Below, in pieces: positions 45,472 to 54,025 of a stretch of DNA of 64,000 nucleotides. The position numbers were made by a program, and so were the translations under genes. The stretch is from Pseudanabaena sp. GTDB lineage: Bacteria; Cyanobacteriota; Cyanobacteriia; Pseudanabaenales; Pseudanabaenaceae. A model generated the notes under the pieces. The model saw nothing but the letters and a program-made list of their open reading frames with translations, was not told the DNA's origin and searched no databases. How positions within the stretch are numbered: position 1 is the first letter of the stretch; each line of letters begins with the position of its first letter. Location of the stretch: contig QBMK01000014.1 in the NCBI GenBank assembly GCA_003249035.1, positions 78,603 to 142,602 on the forward strand, in the 5' to 3' direction.

Positions 45472-46860
45472 ATGACTAGAACCGAACGCGACTCAATGGG
45501 GGAAATGTCCCTACCCGATGACGTTTACTATGGTATCCAAACTGTAAGGGCGATCGACAACTTTAAAATTAGCGGACTTAAGCCCCTCCCCACCTTTGTA
45601 GATGCTTGTTTACTAATCAAAAAAGCAACAGCATTAGTTAACGCCGAACTCGGTTGTATCCCTGTCGGTATGGGCATGGCGATCGCAGCAGCAGCAGATG
45701 AAATATTAGACGGTCAATTACGCGATCAGTTTGTTGTCGATGTGTATCAAGCGGGGGCAGGCACATCGCATCATATGAATATTAATGAGGTGTTAGCAAA
45801 TCGCGCCTTGGAAATTTTGGGTGATGTCAAGGGTAATTACAACAATGTGAACCCTAACGATCATGTGAATTATGGACAGTCTACTAATGATGTAATCCCA
45901 ACAGCGATCAGGATTGGGGCATTATTAGCACTTGATCAAGTACTTTTTCCTGCTTTAGCAAATCTCAATGAACAGCTACGAATTAAGGCGATCGCCTTTG
46001 CTGGAATCGTTAAATCTGGACGAACCCATTTACAAGATGCTGTCCCCGTGAGGCTCGGGGATGAGTTTCAAGCCTATGCGCAGATTATCAGCGATCATGT
46101 CAAACGCATTCACCTAGCCGCGAATGATCTCAAAAGCTTAGGTTTAGGTGGTAGTGCATCTGGGACAGGGCTAAATACGCATCCGAAGTATTGCGATCGC
46201 GTTGCCGAAAAGCTCAGTGAGATCACAGGGTTTGAGCTAACACCAGCTAGTAACCTAATGGCAGCAATGCAAAGCATGGCTCCCTTTGTCAATGTATCGG
46301 GCTCAATCCGCAACCTTGCCCAAGATACTTGCAAAATTGCTAACGACTTACGCTTGATGGATTCGGGGCCCAAAACAGGTTTGCGCGAGATCCAATTACC
46401 ACCAGTCCAACCAGGCTCGTCAATCATGCCTGGCAAATATAATCCTGTGATTGCCGAGATGACGAATATGGTTTGTTATCAGGTGATTGGTTATGACACA
46501 GCAATCGCCTTTGCCGCTCAGGCGGGTCAGTTGGAGCTAAATGTGATGATGCCTCTGATTGCCTATGATTTGATTCAAAGCATTGAGATTTTGGGTAGAG
46601 CGATCGATACTCTCGCAACGAAATGTATTAGAGGCATTACGGCTGTTGAAGATCGATGTCTTTCCTATGCTGAAGGTAGTCTGTCACTGGTAACAGCTCT
46701 AAATACGCATATTGGTTATCTAAATGCTGCGGATGTTGCCAAAGAATCCCTAGCAACAGGTAAATCTTTGCGTCAGGTGGTTTTAGACAAAGGCTTGATG
46801 ACGGAAGAGAAGCTAGCGGAAGTTCTCAATTTAGAACAGATGAGTCGTCCAAATGGTTAG
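45472..46860 (+). CDS. aspA: Aspartate ammonia-lyase
   Basis: Fumarase/aspartase superfamily, 462 residues. 'TRTERDSMGEMSLPDDVYYG' followed by 'IQTVRAIDNFKISG' is the aspartase-type N-terminus. 'AGAGTSHHMNINEVLANRAL' and 'VNYGQSTNDVIPTAIRI' are substrate segments. The signature loop 'GSSIMPGKYNPV' has Tyr where many aspartases have Val. The enzyme deaminates aspartate to fumarate and ammonia. The last codons overlap the longest frame of the next gene, but its likely start is 32 bp downstream. Confidence 0.9.
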   Translation: MTRTERDSMGEMSLPDDVYYGIQTVRAIDNFKISGLKPLPTFVDACLLIKKATALVNAELGCIPVGMGMAIAAAADEILDGQLRDQFVVDVYQAGAGTSHHMNINEVLANRALEILGDVKGNYNNVNPNDHVNYGQSTNDVIPTAIRIGALLALDQVLFPALANLNEQLRIKAIAFAGIVKSGRTHLQDAVPVRLGDEFQAYAQIISDHVKRIHLAANDLKSLGLGGSASGTGLNTHPKYCDRVAEKLSEITGFELTPASNLMAAMQSMAPFVNVSGSIRNLAQDTCKIANDLRLMDSGPKTGLREIQLPPVQPGSSIMPGKYNPVIAEMTNMVCYQVIGYDTAIAFAAQAGQLELNVMMPLIAYDLIQSIEILGRAIDTLATKCIRGITAVEDRCLSYAEGSLSLVTALNTHIGYLNAADVAKESLATGKSLRQVVLDKGLMTEEKLAEVLNLEQMSRPNG

Positions 46861-46891
46861 TATAACTTCGCCTTTAAACTATGTATCGCCA

Positions 46892-47269
46892 ATGATCACC
46901 TCTATATATGCAGCATTACTTTCATTGTTGATTGTATGGCTATCACTCAATGTAATTATGATTCGTCAAGCAGGTCAGGTGATATTGGGTGATGGTGACA
47001 ATCCTAAACTGCAAGCCGCGATTCGCACTCAAGGTAATGCTACAGAATATATTCCCATATCACTGATTTTGCTTTTGTTATTGGAATTAAGTAAGGGGCA
47101 TTGGAGCCTACTACATATTGGTGGCGTTGTGCTGCTGACTGGTAGATTGATCCATGCCCGTGGGCTGTTAACAGGAAACATCCAGTTGAGGGTGCTGGGA
47201 ATGCAGTTGACCCTTTTTAACATCATCTATCTGGCGATCGCCAATCTTGTTTACCAGTTTATAAAATAG
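46892..47269 (+). CDS. MAPEG family membrane protein
   Basis: A protein of about 125 residues with four membrane helices. 'IRTQGNATEYIPISLILLLL' includes the RxxxN.xE glutathione-site motif of MAPEG enzymes (microsomal glutathione transferase/leukotriene synthase type), and 'TGRLIHARGLL' the second conserved loop. Substrate unknown; a glutathione-dependent detoxification role is possible. I use the ATG at 46892 ('MITSIYAALLSLL'), as the upstream 13 codons overlap aspA and are not hydrophobic. Probably co-transcribed with aspA and glmU. Confidence 0.87.
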   Translation: MITSIYAALLSLLIVWLSLNVIMIRQAGQVILGDGDNPKLQAAIRTQGNATEYIPISLILLLLLELSKGHWSLLHIGGVVLLTGRLIHARGLLTGNIQLRVLGMQLTLFNIIYLAIANLVYQFIK

Positions 47270-47285
47270 AAAGGAGCAACAAAAA

Positions 47286-48650
47286 ATGTTAGCAGTAGCA
47301 GTCTTAGCGGCGGGTAAAGGAACACGCATGAAGTCAGCGTTACCCAAAGTATTACAACCTCTTGGCGGTAAATCATTAGTTGAACGAGTTCTCAATGCCA
47401 CAGATGCGCTCAAAGCCGATCGCCGTATCGCAATTATTGGCTATTGCAGCGATCAAGTGCGGGCAGGGCTTGCCGATTACCCAAACCTCGAATTTGCCGA
47501 ACAAACAGAACAATTAGGGACAGGTCACGCAATTCAGCAATTGTTAGAACCACTATCTGGATTTGAAGGTGAACTTGTAGTACTTACGGGTGACTCGCCA
47601 TTAATGCGAACAGAAACTATTCAAGCCTTAATAGATAGCCACCGTCAACACAAGGCTTCCGCAACAGTGCTTACAGGGATTCTTACTGACCCAACTGGTT
47701 ATGGACGTGTCTTTTGCGATCGCGACATGCGCATCGAAAAAATCATCGAACATCGTGACTGCAATCCTGAGCAGATTCTCAATCAGCGCGTTAGTACGGG
47801 TGTTTATTGTTTTGATTGGCAAGAATTGGCTCAGGCTCTGCCGAAGCTCACTACTAATAATGCTCAAAAGGAATATTATCTAACCGAAGTATTTGACTAT
47901 CTCACTTCAGTTTATGCCAGTGATTTAGAAGATCCCGATGAGAGTCTTGGCATTAACGATCGCATCCAGTTATCTCATGCCTACGATATCTTGCAAAAAA
48001 GAGCGAGAGAAAAATGGATGAAGGCTGGTGTCACCATGCTACTTCCAGAAACAATTACCATTGATGATGGAGTGGAACTTGCACCGAATGTGATTATTGA
48101 GCCGCATTCCCATTTGCGCGGTAATACTAAGGTTGGAGAGGGAACTACGATTGGGCCTTCAAGTCTATTGGAAAATAGCATTATTGGGGAGAACTGCTCC
48201 ATCCAATTTTCAGTAATCGAAGATAGTCAAATTGCGGATAACTGTCGAATTGGCCCATTTGCGAGGATTCGGGGCGAGTCAAATGTGGGTAAAAAATGTC
48301 GGATTGGTAATTTTGTGGAGCTTAAAAATGCCAAAGTTGGAGATCGCACTAATGCCGCTCATCTTAGCTATCTAGGGGATGTCACACTCGGCAAACAAGT
48401 AAATATTGGTGCAGGTACGATTACAGCTAATTATGATGGATTCAAAAAGCATCATACTGTCATTGGAGATCGTAGTAAGACTGGGGCTAATTCAGTATTG
48501 GTTGCACCTATTCATATCGGTGAGAATGTAAATATTGCCGCAGGTTCAACTATCGTGGAAGATATTGAGCCTAATTCTTTAGCGATCAGTAGAGCTAAAC
48601 AAGTAATTAAACTTGATTACTACGATTTAGAAGGTAAGAAGAAGAATTAA
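47286..48650 (+). CDS. glmU: Bifunctional GlcNAc-1-P uridyltransferase / GlcN-1-P acetyltransferase
   Basis: Full-length GlmU, 454 residues. The N-terminal pyrophosphorylase has 'VLAAGKGTRMKSALPKVLQP', 'EQLGTGHAIQQ' and 'VLTGDSPLM'. The C-terminal left-handed beta-helix carries hexapeptide repeats, 'FVELKNAKVGDRTNAAHLSY' and 'NIGAGTITANYDGFKKHHT' with the acetyltransferase residues. It makes UDP-GlcNAc for peptidoglycan and lipid A. AGGAG precedes the start by 8-9 nt. A hairpin terminator follows. Confidence 0.97.
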   Translation: MLAVAVLAAGKGTRMKSALPKVLQPLGGKSLVERVLNATDALKADRRIAIIGYCSDQVRAGLADYPNLEFAEQTEQLGTGHAIQQLLEPLSGFEGELVVLTGDSPLMRTETIQALIDSHRQHKASATVLTGILTDPTGYGRVFCDRDMRIEKIIEHRDCNPEQILNQRVSTGVYCFDWQELAQALPKLTTNNAQKEYYLTEVFDYLTSVYASDLEDPDESLGINDRIQLSHAYDILQKRAREKWMKAGVTMLLPETITIDDGVELAPNVIIEPHSHLRGNTKVGEGTTIGPSSLLENSIIGENCSIQFSVIEDSQIADNCRIGPFARIRGESNVGKKCRIGNFVELKNAKVGDRTNAAHLSYLGDVTLGKQVNIGAGTITANYDGFKKHHTVIGDRSKTGANSVLVAPIHIGENVNIAAGSTIVEDIEPNSLAISRAKQVIKLDYYDLEGKKKN

Positions 48651-48654
48651 TTCT

Positions 48655-48685
48655 AAATAAGGTGTCGCTTTGCGACACCTTATTT
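48655..48685. terminator. Bidirectional hairpin between glmU and DUF2330 gene
   Basis: Perfect 14-bp stem AAATAAGGTGTCGC / GCGACACCTTATTT, loop TTT. It lies between converging genes. Confidence 0.8.
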
Positions 48686-48698
48686 ATTTTGAAAGATA

Positions 48699-50090
48699 CT
48701 ACTTCCAGATATTTTCCCAGAATGGCGTTTCTTCAGGATTGGGAAGACTAGAGATATTCATCTTGCGGCGAATATCGGTGATATTCCAACCTGTTAGTCT
48801 GGCTAGAGTTTGTGCTTCTTTCTCAAAGCGCGGACGTAGCGATCGCTGATATTGTTTACCTGCATCACAGTTGGTCTCGCCTTTAAAGGTATTTCGTAAA
48901 ACATAGCGCCCTTGGAAAGATTCTTGATTTGAGGTTTCCTTAAATGTTAAGTCTTCAGGGAATTTATCACGGTTGTAACGAATATGTAAGCGCGTGATAA
49001 AGACTCGACTGTTATTGGTCGGGAAAGGAATCGGACGACGAATCCGTCCACCTGAAGAAGTGTTTATATCTGGAGACCCGATCCAAAATACACCTGCTTT
49101 ACGAAGTTCCTCTTGCGAGAGTGGTTCGGCGGAGCAAGGATCACAGCTTGACATGTCCCAAGCATATTCTAAGAAGGCAACTTTGCGCCCTTCTTTGTTA
49201 TAGGAAGTCTTGAACATTGACTTATAGAAGTCGCCAAATTCATTCTTCACATAGACAGGAATATCATTGCCCGATGGCACTTTGATCGTGCGATAGTTAG
49301 CAACTTCAGCTTGTCCCTTCGGCGAGAGTATATAGACTAGCAAGTCTTGATCGCCGTTCGCATTCAGCATTCCCAAGCGAATCGGAAGCATGAACTTCGG
49401 TGATTCATATGCCATCATTAGAGGCCTTAGTGATTGTGAACCTGTTTTACTTAGTTCTGCAATATTTACCTTTGCCACAAAGAACTTCATGTTCTGACGA
49501 ATATAGGGCTGGAGTAGCTCTTTTGCCCCTTGGGGAATTTTGTAATCATTATCAATGAGCCAAGATTCTAATCCATCAGAATCTTTGGCACTAAGAATTA
49601 GAATATCGTATTCTCCTACGGCAAACTTAGCCTCAATGGTGACCTGATAATTACCACCACGAGTTTTTGCTTCTGACACAGGAGCAGCACTTCGAGCGAC
49701 TCCTGAAAGAGACACATTGTCATAGGCTTCATACCTTGCACAGGGGTCGGAGTCAAAGTATTCCACTAAGCGAGGAGCGCTAAAGGAATCAAGGCGATCG
49801 ATAATTTTCTGTTCACCGATGCGAACTTGCTTTTCTTTTAGCAATACTGGCACTGGCACAACTAACGCGAAGTCTTTGACATCTCCTTGATAGTCATTTG
49901 CCATCGTTAAAACTGTGCGCTTGCCATCACGGGCAATTACAACCTGTGAAGCTTTGTTAAAGAGACTAGCATCGGCTTGTGATACATAAAAGCCGCAGAA
50001 GGCGAGGACATCTGGAGAATAGGCAAAGGCAACTAAACAAGCAAGGGCGGTACTTAAAAATACACGCATCCAAATCAGAAATTTTTTCAT
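48699..50090 (-). CDS. DUF2330 family exported protein
   Basis: A 463-residue protein. The N-terminus has a signal peptide ('FLIWMRVFLSTALACLVAFA' then 'YSPDVLAF'). The mature start 'CGFYVSQADASLFNKASQVV' with 'MANDYQGDVKDFALVVPVPV' is the DUF2330 core. Several Cys pairs ('SSCDPCSAEP', 'TNCDAGKQ') suggest disulfides outside the cytoplasm. Function unknown. The neighbour upstream on the same strand is an RnfD/NqrB-like membrane protein 64 bp away, so the two may form an operon and a membrane-associated electron-transfer or ion module. Confidence 0.82.
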   Translation of the reverse strand: MKKFLIWMRVFLSTALACLVAFAYSPDVLAFCGFYVSQADASLFNKASQVVIARDGKRTVLTMANDYQGDVKDFALVVPVPVLLKEKQVRIGEQKIIDRLDSFSAPRLVEYFDSDPCARYEAYDNVSLSGVARSAAPVSEAKTRGGNYQVTIEAKFAVGEYDILILSAKDSDGLESWLIDNDYKIPQGAKELLQPYIRQNMKFFVAKVNIAELSKTGSQSLRPLMMAYESPKFMLPIRLGMLNANGDQDLLVYILSPKGQAEVANYRTIKVPSGNDIPVYVKNEFGDFYKSMFKTSYNKEGRKVAFLEYAWDMSSCDPCSAEPLSQEELRKAGVFWIGSPDINTSSGGRIRRPIPFPTNNSRVFITRLHIRYNRDKFPEDLTFKETSNQESFQGRYVLRNTFKGETNCDAGKQYQRSLRPRFEKEAQTLARLTGWNITDIRRKMNISSLPNPEETPFWENIWK

Positions 50091-50154
50091 ATATCTATCC
50101 TTGAGAATCAGTAATATGAGTGAGCACTCGAAGCGCTCTCACTCAATATTGGTT

Positions 50155-51066
50155 TTAGTTGGAAGGTAAAGCGCTATATCGTTTGGTTAACCATTGGAAT
50201 CGTGGCGCATTCCAGATGCGATCGCATAAAACGGTGAGCGGTGAGATGAGAAATAATGCATAAAACATCGCATCAGCATTGAAGAACACATTACGGAAAA
50301 TGAATGCTAAAACCGCGATCGCAAATGCCCAAATTAACCGCGCTACTTTGGCATTAGGAATGGAACGCGGATCGGTGATCATAAATAAAGCAAATAGCAA
50401 CAGAGAGCCACTAGTTAAGCGATGGGCTAGGACATCCCAAGTCCAACCCAACCAAAGATTTCGCAATCCTTCTAAAATCGCATAGGAGGCTAAAAACATA
50501 AAGCTCGTATCCCAACGCCCCACTTTTTTGAGAACGATGCCACCTAAGCCCAGAAAGACCAGCGCATATAAGCTATCTTCGCCCCATTGCCCGTTAGAAA
50601 CCCATGCGTAGCTGTTCCCAACAAAACTGTCTAGTAATAAAACTACAACAATTCCAAAGTTGGCGGGATTGAACCAATGTTTACCATTGGTACGGAAGAT
50701 AAATTTGCTAGTGATCGCTAAAAATGAAGCACAGGCGATCGCGCTATAGCTATCGGAGCGTAATAATAAACTCAAGCCCAAGCCTGTAATCGTAGCGCTT
50801 TTGAGCGAGAGCCAGCGTTCATGCTTTTGTGGTGTTGCTGGTAGAAATATGCTGACCATACATATTTGCGTTAGCCAACAAGTCGCAAAGGTAATTGTGA
50901 TCGTGATCGGTTTCAGTGACCAATCGCGGGTACATACACCGAGTAGGAAAAATACCGATAAAAATATAATCTGATAATCGCGAGCATCTTTGAAGAGTAA
51001 GGTGCTAAAAGCGAAAAATCTGGAAAGCGATCGCGGCATCGCCAAAGGAAACTTCAATGACTGCAT
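50155..51066 (-). CDS. RnfD/NqrB-like membrane protein
   Basis: A 303-residue protein with 8-10 membrane segments. 'SKFIFRTNGKHWFNPANFGI' contains the NPAxFG-like loop, and 'LFMITDPRSIPNAKVARL' the TDPxxxP loop of the NQR2/RnfD/RnfE family. In the canonical family these loops carry the covalent FMN Thr; here 'GSLLLFALFMITDP' lacks an obvious SGATxxT site, so flavin binding is doubtful. No other Rnf or Nqr subunits are near. Paired with the DUF2330 gene. Confidence 0.75.
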   Translation of the reverse strand: MQSLKFPLAMPRSLSRFFAFSTLLFKDARDYQIIFLSVFFLLGVCTRDWSLKPITITITFATCWLTQICMVSIFLPATPQKHERWLSLKSATITGLGLSLLLRSDSYSAIACASFLAITSKFIFRTNGKHWFNPANFGIVVVLLLDSFVGNSYAWVSNGQWGEDSLYALVFLGLGGIVLKKVGRWDTSFMFLASYAILEGLRNLWLGWTWDVLAHRLTSGSLLLFALFMITDPRSIPNAKVARLIWAFAIAVLAFIFRNVFFNADAMFYALFLISPLTVLCDRIWNAPRFQWLTKRYSALPSN

Positions 51067-51247
51067 AGCTTTCTGACCAACAATAAAGTTTGCATCAGTA
51101 TAAGCTCATAGATTTTAGAAATATCATCTGTTGCATTTTTTGTAACGATGAATCTACGCCATAGAAAAGAGCGCAAAGTACTCCTTTCTATGGCGTAGAC
51201 TCATTTTCTTCATTGTTGAAATTTGTATGATTAACCATTTGATTACC

Positions 51248-51919
51248 CTACGGCACATATTCCTTCATCGGTTCTATACCCAATTCTTGCCGCCACTCAG
51301 TCAATGGTCTATCCCAATTTTCTTCCCATTTTTTCGCGAATAATGGTTCCGCTTTTGTTCCTAGCCGATAACCGATCGCAACCTGTTCTAGTAACTGATC
51401 TAGTTTTTCGGGCTTCTTGAACAGAGTGCCTAGTAATCCACCCGCAATCAACACCGCAGACATTGTTCGATGAGTCTGCGCTAGCTCAAAAGCTTTTAAG
51501 CCCAACTCTCCATATATGTCAGTGCTAAAGCCTACCACAATATGCCAGATATCATGGGTTTGACGCATCCGCAAAAGGAAATAACTAACATCATCTTCGA
51601 CTTTGACGAGACGATAGAAGTTGGGGTCAAAACCCGAATCTTTGATATAAGTAGCATAGGCATGTCCGAGTGATGCTTCAGGGAGTTGCAATAAGTCGTC
51701 AATATTTACCGATGGCGCTAAGTACCGCTCTTTAAAGAGTTCTGCTACTTCAGGCTTAGATTTGACAAACTCCACCGACAATTCTGTCGCTCTTGTATGA
51801 CGTAGTCCATCCTCCACATCATACACGGACTCAGTTTGAGTGGGATCTCGCAATAAAGTTGCAATTCCTTTTAGAGTTGAGAGAAAGTCAAGATTTTGGC
51901 GCAAATTTGCTAGTGTCAT
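51248..51919 (-). CDS. Coq4-like family protein
   Basis: A 223-residue soluble protein. 'LLRMRQTHDIWHIVVGFSTD' followed by 'IYGELGLKAFELAQT' carries the Coq4 metal motif HDxxH with the distal Glu. 'HAYATYIKDSGFDPNFYR' and 'YRLGTKAEPLFAKKWEENWD' are also family-like. In eukaryotes Coq4 organises ubiquinone synthesis and has been linked to ring decarboxylation/hydroxylation. Cyanobacteria make plastoquinone, so the role here may lie in that pathway or elsewhere. Monocistronic. Confidence 0.82.
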   Translation of the reverse strand: MTLANLRQNLDFLSTLKGIATLLRDPTQTESVYDVEDGLRHTRATELSVEFVKSKPEVAELFKERYLAPSVNIDDLLQLPEASLGHAYATYIKDSGFDPNFYRLVKVEDDVSYFLLRMRQTHDIWHIVVGFSTDIYGELGLKAFELAQTHRTMSAVLIAGGLLGTLFKKPEKLDQLLEQVAIGYRLGTKAEPLFAKKWEENWDRPLTEWRQELGIEPMKEYVP

Positions 51920-51964
51920 AATTTTTTAAGTTAGCAATTACTTGATTGTACAAAATGGCTTCGA

Positions 51965-52081
51965 TTTCTGATCGATCACCCCTCACACCCACAACCGCGA
52001 TCGCCTATTTCCCTCACATAAAACAGCGATCGCCCCTCACCACCCATAAAACCCGATCATCTATCTCCCCAAAACTAAACA
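51965..52081 (+). repeat. HIP1-containing tandem repeat array A
   Basis: Two to three degenerate units of the same repeat as in arrays B and C: AAACAGCGATCGCCCCTCAC, then CACCCATAAAACCCGATC, then CTATCTCCCCAAAACT. It ends CAGCGATTTCTA just before the toxin stop codon; array C ends with the same bases. Confidence 0.8.
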
Positions 52082-52088
52082 GCGATTT

Positions 52089-52346
52089 CTAGTAGTGAAA
52101 GCGGCAGGCGAGAATTCTGATTTTATCGTCTAGGACTTCATAAACTAGGCGATGTTCTTGATCGATACGGCGTGACCAGCAACCAGATAGATCGTGCTTT
52201 AGAGCTTCAGGTTGTCCTGTACCTTCAAATGGATTACGTTGAACTTCACGAATCAGTTTGATAATTTTCAAAGCTTTTTTACGATCATTTTCAATCCACC
52301 AAGCTAAATCCTCAAAGGCATCTGCATCAAATTCCAAGTTTTTCAC
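52089..52346 (-). CDS. YoeB/Txe-family toxin
   Basis: A protein of about 85 residues. 'FEDLAWWIENDRKKALKIIK', then 'LIREVQRNPFEGTGQPEALK' and 'GCWSRRIDQEHRLVYEV' with the C-terminal 'CRFHY' are the Txe/YoeB hallmarks, including the catalytic Glu, Arg and His-Tyr end. YoeB cleaves mRNA at the ribosome. I use the GTG at 52346 ('VKNLEFDADAF'); it overlaps the antitoxin by 20 bp, and the longer frame to 52391 is not family-like. Intact. Confidence 0.9.
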   Translation of the reverse strand: MKNLEFDADAFEDLAWWIENDRKKALKIIKLIREVQRNPFEGTGQPEALKHDLSGCWSRRIDQEHRLVYEVLDDKIRILACRFHY

Positions 52347-52533
52347 AGGCTTCTTCCAATGAGATTCCATCTTGACGTTTTCTGGCTGCAAGCAGTCTTT
52401 CTTTCATGGTTGGACTGCTGAGTAAATAGGCTGTTTCTCTTTCAGCCATTAGTTCTTGCCAGAAAGCAATGGGGACAACTACCGATACTGTTTGTCCTTC
52501 TGAATCACAGATGTATTGTAATGCGTTAGTCAT
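52327..52533 (-). CDS. Phd/YefM-family antitoxin
   Basis: A 68-residue protein. 'MTNALQYICDSEGQTVSVVV' then 'PIAFWQELMAERETAYLLSS' and 'MKERLLAARKRQDGISLEEA' follow the YefM plan: N-terminal DNA-binding half, then a helix that neutralises YoeB. The start is placed at the second ATG (52533). It overlaps the toxin start, so translation is coupled. The pair is expected to repress its own promoter. It is surrounded by HIP1 repeat arrays on both sides. Confidence 0.85.
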   Translation of the reverse strand: MTNALQYICDSEGQTVSVVVPIAFWQELMAERETAYLLSSPTMKERLLAARKRQDGISLEEACEKLGI

Positions 52534-52574
52534 AGCAACCAATATAACTTACTGGATTAATCGTAATTATAACT

Positions 52575-52893
52575 GATAGCCCCCTCATCACCAACAAAAC
52601 CAGATCGCCCATCACCACCCATAAACCCGATCGCCTTTTCCCACATCAAACAGCGATCGCCCCTCACCTCCACAAAACCCGATCGCCTAAATCTCAAAAT
52701 CAAACAGCGATCGCACCCTCATCATCCACAAAACCCGATCGCCTATTTCCACAACACCAAAAAAGCGATCGCACCCACAACATCCAAAACCCGATCGCCT
52801 ATCCCCTCAACATCAAACAGCAATCGCCCCCACATCACCCAAAACCTGATCGCCTATTTCCTCAAAGCAAACAGCGATCGCCCCCAGCAGAAA
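52575..52893 (+). repeat. HIP1-containing tandem repeat array B
   Basis: About six units of 46-52 bp. Each has CAGCGATCGC, a CCCTCAYCAYCCA-type C-rich tract, AAAACCCGATCGCCTA, and a short variable AC-rich tract ending CAAA. Both GATCGC sites recur at fixed spacing. Units differ by scattered changes and length of the variable tract. Confidence 0.85.
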
Positions 52894-52948
52894 ATCTTGG
52901 ATAAATTTGTATTGACAACGTAAATACGCTTTGGCTAAAATACACGGT

Positions 52949-53245
52949 ATGGATGTGTATTTTGTATTGAACAGGATTAAATTTGTTTGGAATGAGGAGA
53001 AGGCTCGAATTAATCCCATTAATCATGATGGTGTGACGTTTCAGCAAGCTACTGAAGCCTTTTTTGATCCATTTTTAGTAGTAGTTGATGCAAGTCGTAA
53101 TGATGAAGATAGAGACGCTGTGATTGGCTTAGATAAACGATGGAATCTTCTTTACGTTGTTTATGTTGAACGGGAGAACGATTTAGTTCGGATTATTTCT
53201 GCAAGAAAAGCAACACGCAAGGAGCATGAATATTATGAAAACTGA
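52949..53245 (+). CDS. BrnT-family toxin
   Basis: About 98 residues. 'IKFVWNEEKARINPINHDGV' then 'TFQQATEAFFDPFLVVVDAS' is the BrnT start (F.WD..KA..N..KHGVSFEEA). 'NLLYVVYVERENDLVRIISA' and 'RKATRKEHEYYE' complete the RelE-like fold. BrnT is a ribonuclease toxin paired with BrnA. The ATG at 52949 is used; a TTG at 52931 is in frame. Toxin precedes antitoxin, as is normal for brnTA, and overlaps it by about 11-20 bp. Confidence 0.9.
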   Translation: MDVYFVLNRIKFVWNEEKARINPINHDGVTFQQATEAFFDPFLVVVDASRNDEDRDAVIGLDKRWNLLYVVYVERENDLVRIISARKATRKEHEYYEN

Positions 53246-53513
53246 AGCTTTAAAAAAACGATTGGATCGAAATCGTCCGATGGCAACGGTGACAATCCGT
53301 ATTCCTGAGGATGTTATTGAAGATTTGAAAAAAGTTGCACCATTATTAGGCTTTTCTGGGTATCAGCCTTTGGTTCGTGCTTATATTGGTCAAGGGCTTC
53401 GCGCTGATCTTGAGAGATTAGATGGGGATACTGTTTCTATATTTATTGAGAGTTTAAAGCGTCACGGTGTGAGTGATGAGGTGATTCGTGACGCTTTGAG
53501 TGAGGTTGCTTAA
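53235..53513 (+). CDS. BrnA-like ribbon-helix-helix antitoxin
   Basis: About 92 residues. 'MATVTIRIPEDVIEDLKKVA' then 'PLLGFSGYQPLVRAYIGQGL' is a CopG/ribbon-helix-helix DNA-binding domain with the YQ.L..AYI.QGL helix of BrnA. It should neutralise BrnT and repress the operon. The start at 53235 ('MKTEALKKRLDR') is preferred to an ATG at 53226. Array C begins about 8 bp after its stop. Confidence 0.85.
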   Translation: MKTEALKKRLDRNRPMATVTIRIPEDVIEDLKKVAPLLGFSGYQPLVRAYIGQGLRADLERLDGDTVSIFIESLKRHGVSDEVIRDALSEVA

Positions 53514-53520
53514 TCATTTT

Positions 53521-54018
53521 TTTGCGATCGCCTATTCTTCGCCCCTCATCACCCACAACCCCGATCGCCTATTCCCTCAACACCAAACAGCGATCGCCCC
53601 CTTCATCACCCAACACCCGATCGCCTATTCCCCAAATCAAACAGCGATCGCACTCTCTTCACCCAAAACCCGATCACCTATCTCCAAAATCAAACAGCGA
53701 TCGCCCCTCACCTCCACAAAACCCGATCACCACTCAAATCAAACAGCGATCGCACCCTCACCACCCATAAAACCCGATCGCCTATTCCCAAACAAACAGC
53801 GATCGCCCTTCACCACCCAACACCCGATCGCCTAAATCTCCACATCAAACAGCGATCGCCCCTCACCATCCACAAAACCCGATCGCCTATTTCTCCAATC
53901 ATCCAGCGATCGCCCCTTCACCACCCATAAACCCGATCGCCTATTCCCCACCAAACAGCGATCACACCTCACTATCCACCAAACCTGATCGCCTAAATCT
54001 CCACATCAAACAGCGATT
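53521..54018 (+). repeat. HIP1-containing tandem repeat array C
   Basis: Nine to ten units of the same repeat as arrays A and B, for example AAACAGCGATCGCCCCTCAC with AAAACCCGATCGCCTA. This is the longest array. The 3' unit ends CAGCGATTTCTAC next to the SEC-C gene stop. Two frames run through it but are by-products of the repeat. Confidence 0.88.
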
Positions 54019-54025
54019 TCTACTT

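Noticed and set aside
53500..53835. Pro/Ser-rich reading frames inside repeat array C
   Set aside because: They arise from the repeating unit read in different frames; no ribosome site and no homologous protein pattern.
52575..54018. Possible CRISPR array
   Set aside because: The units are degenerate, the intervals are short and similar to one another rather than unique spacers, and no cas gene is nearby. These are HIP1-bearing tandem repeats.
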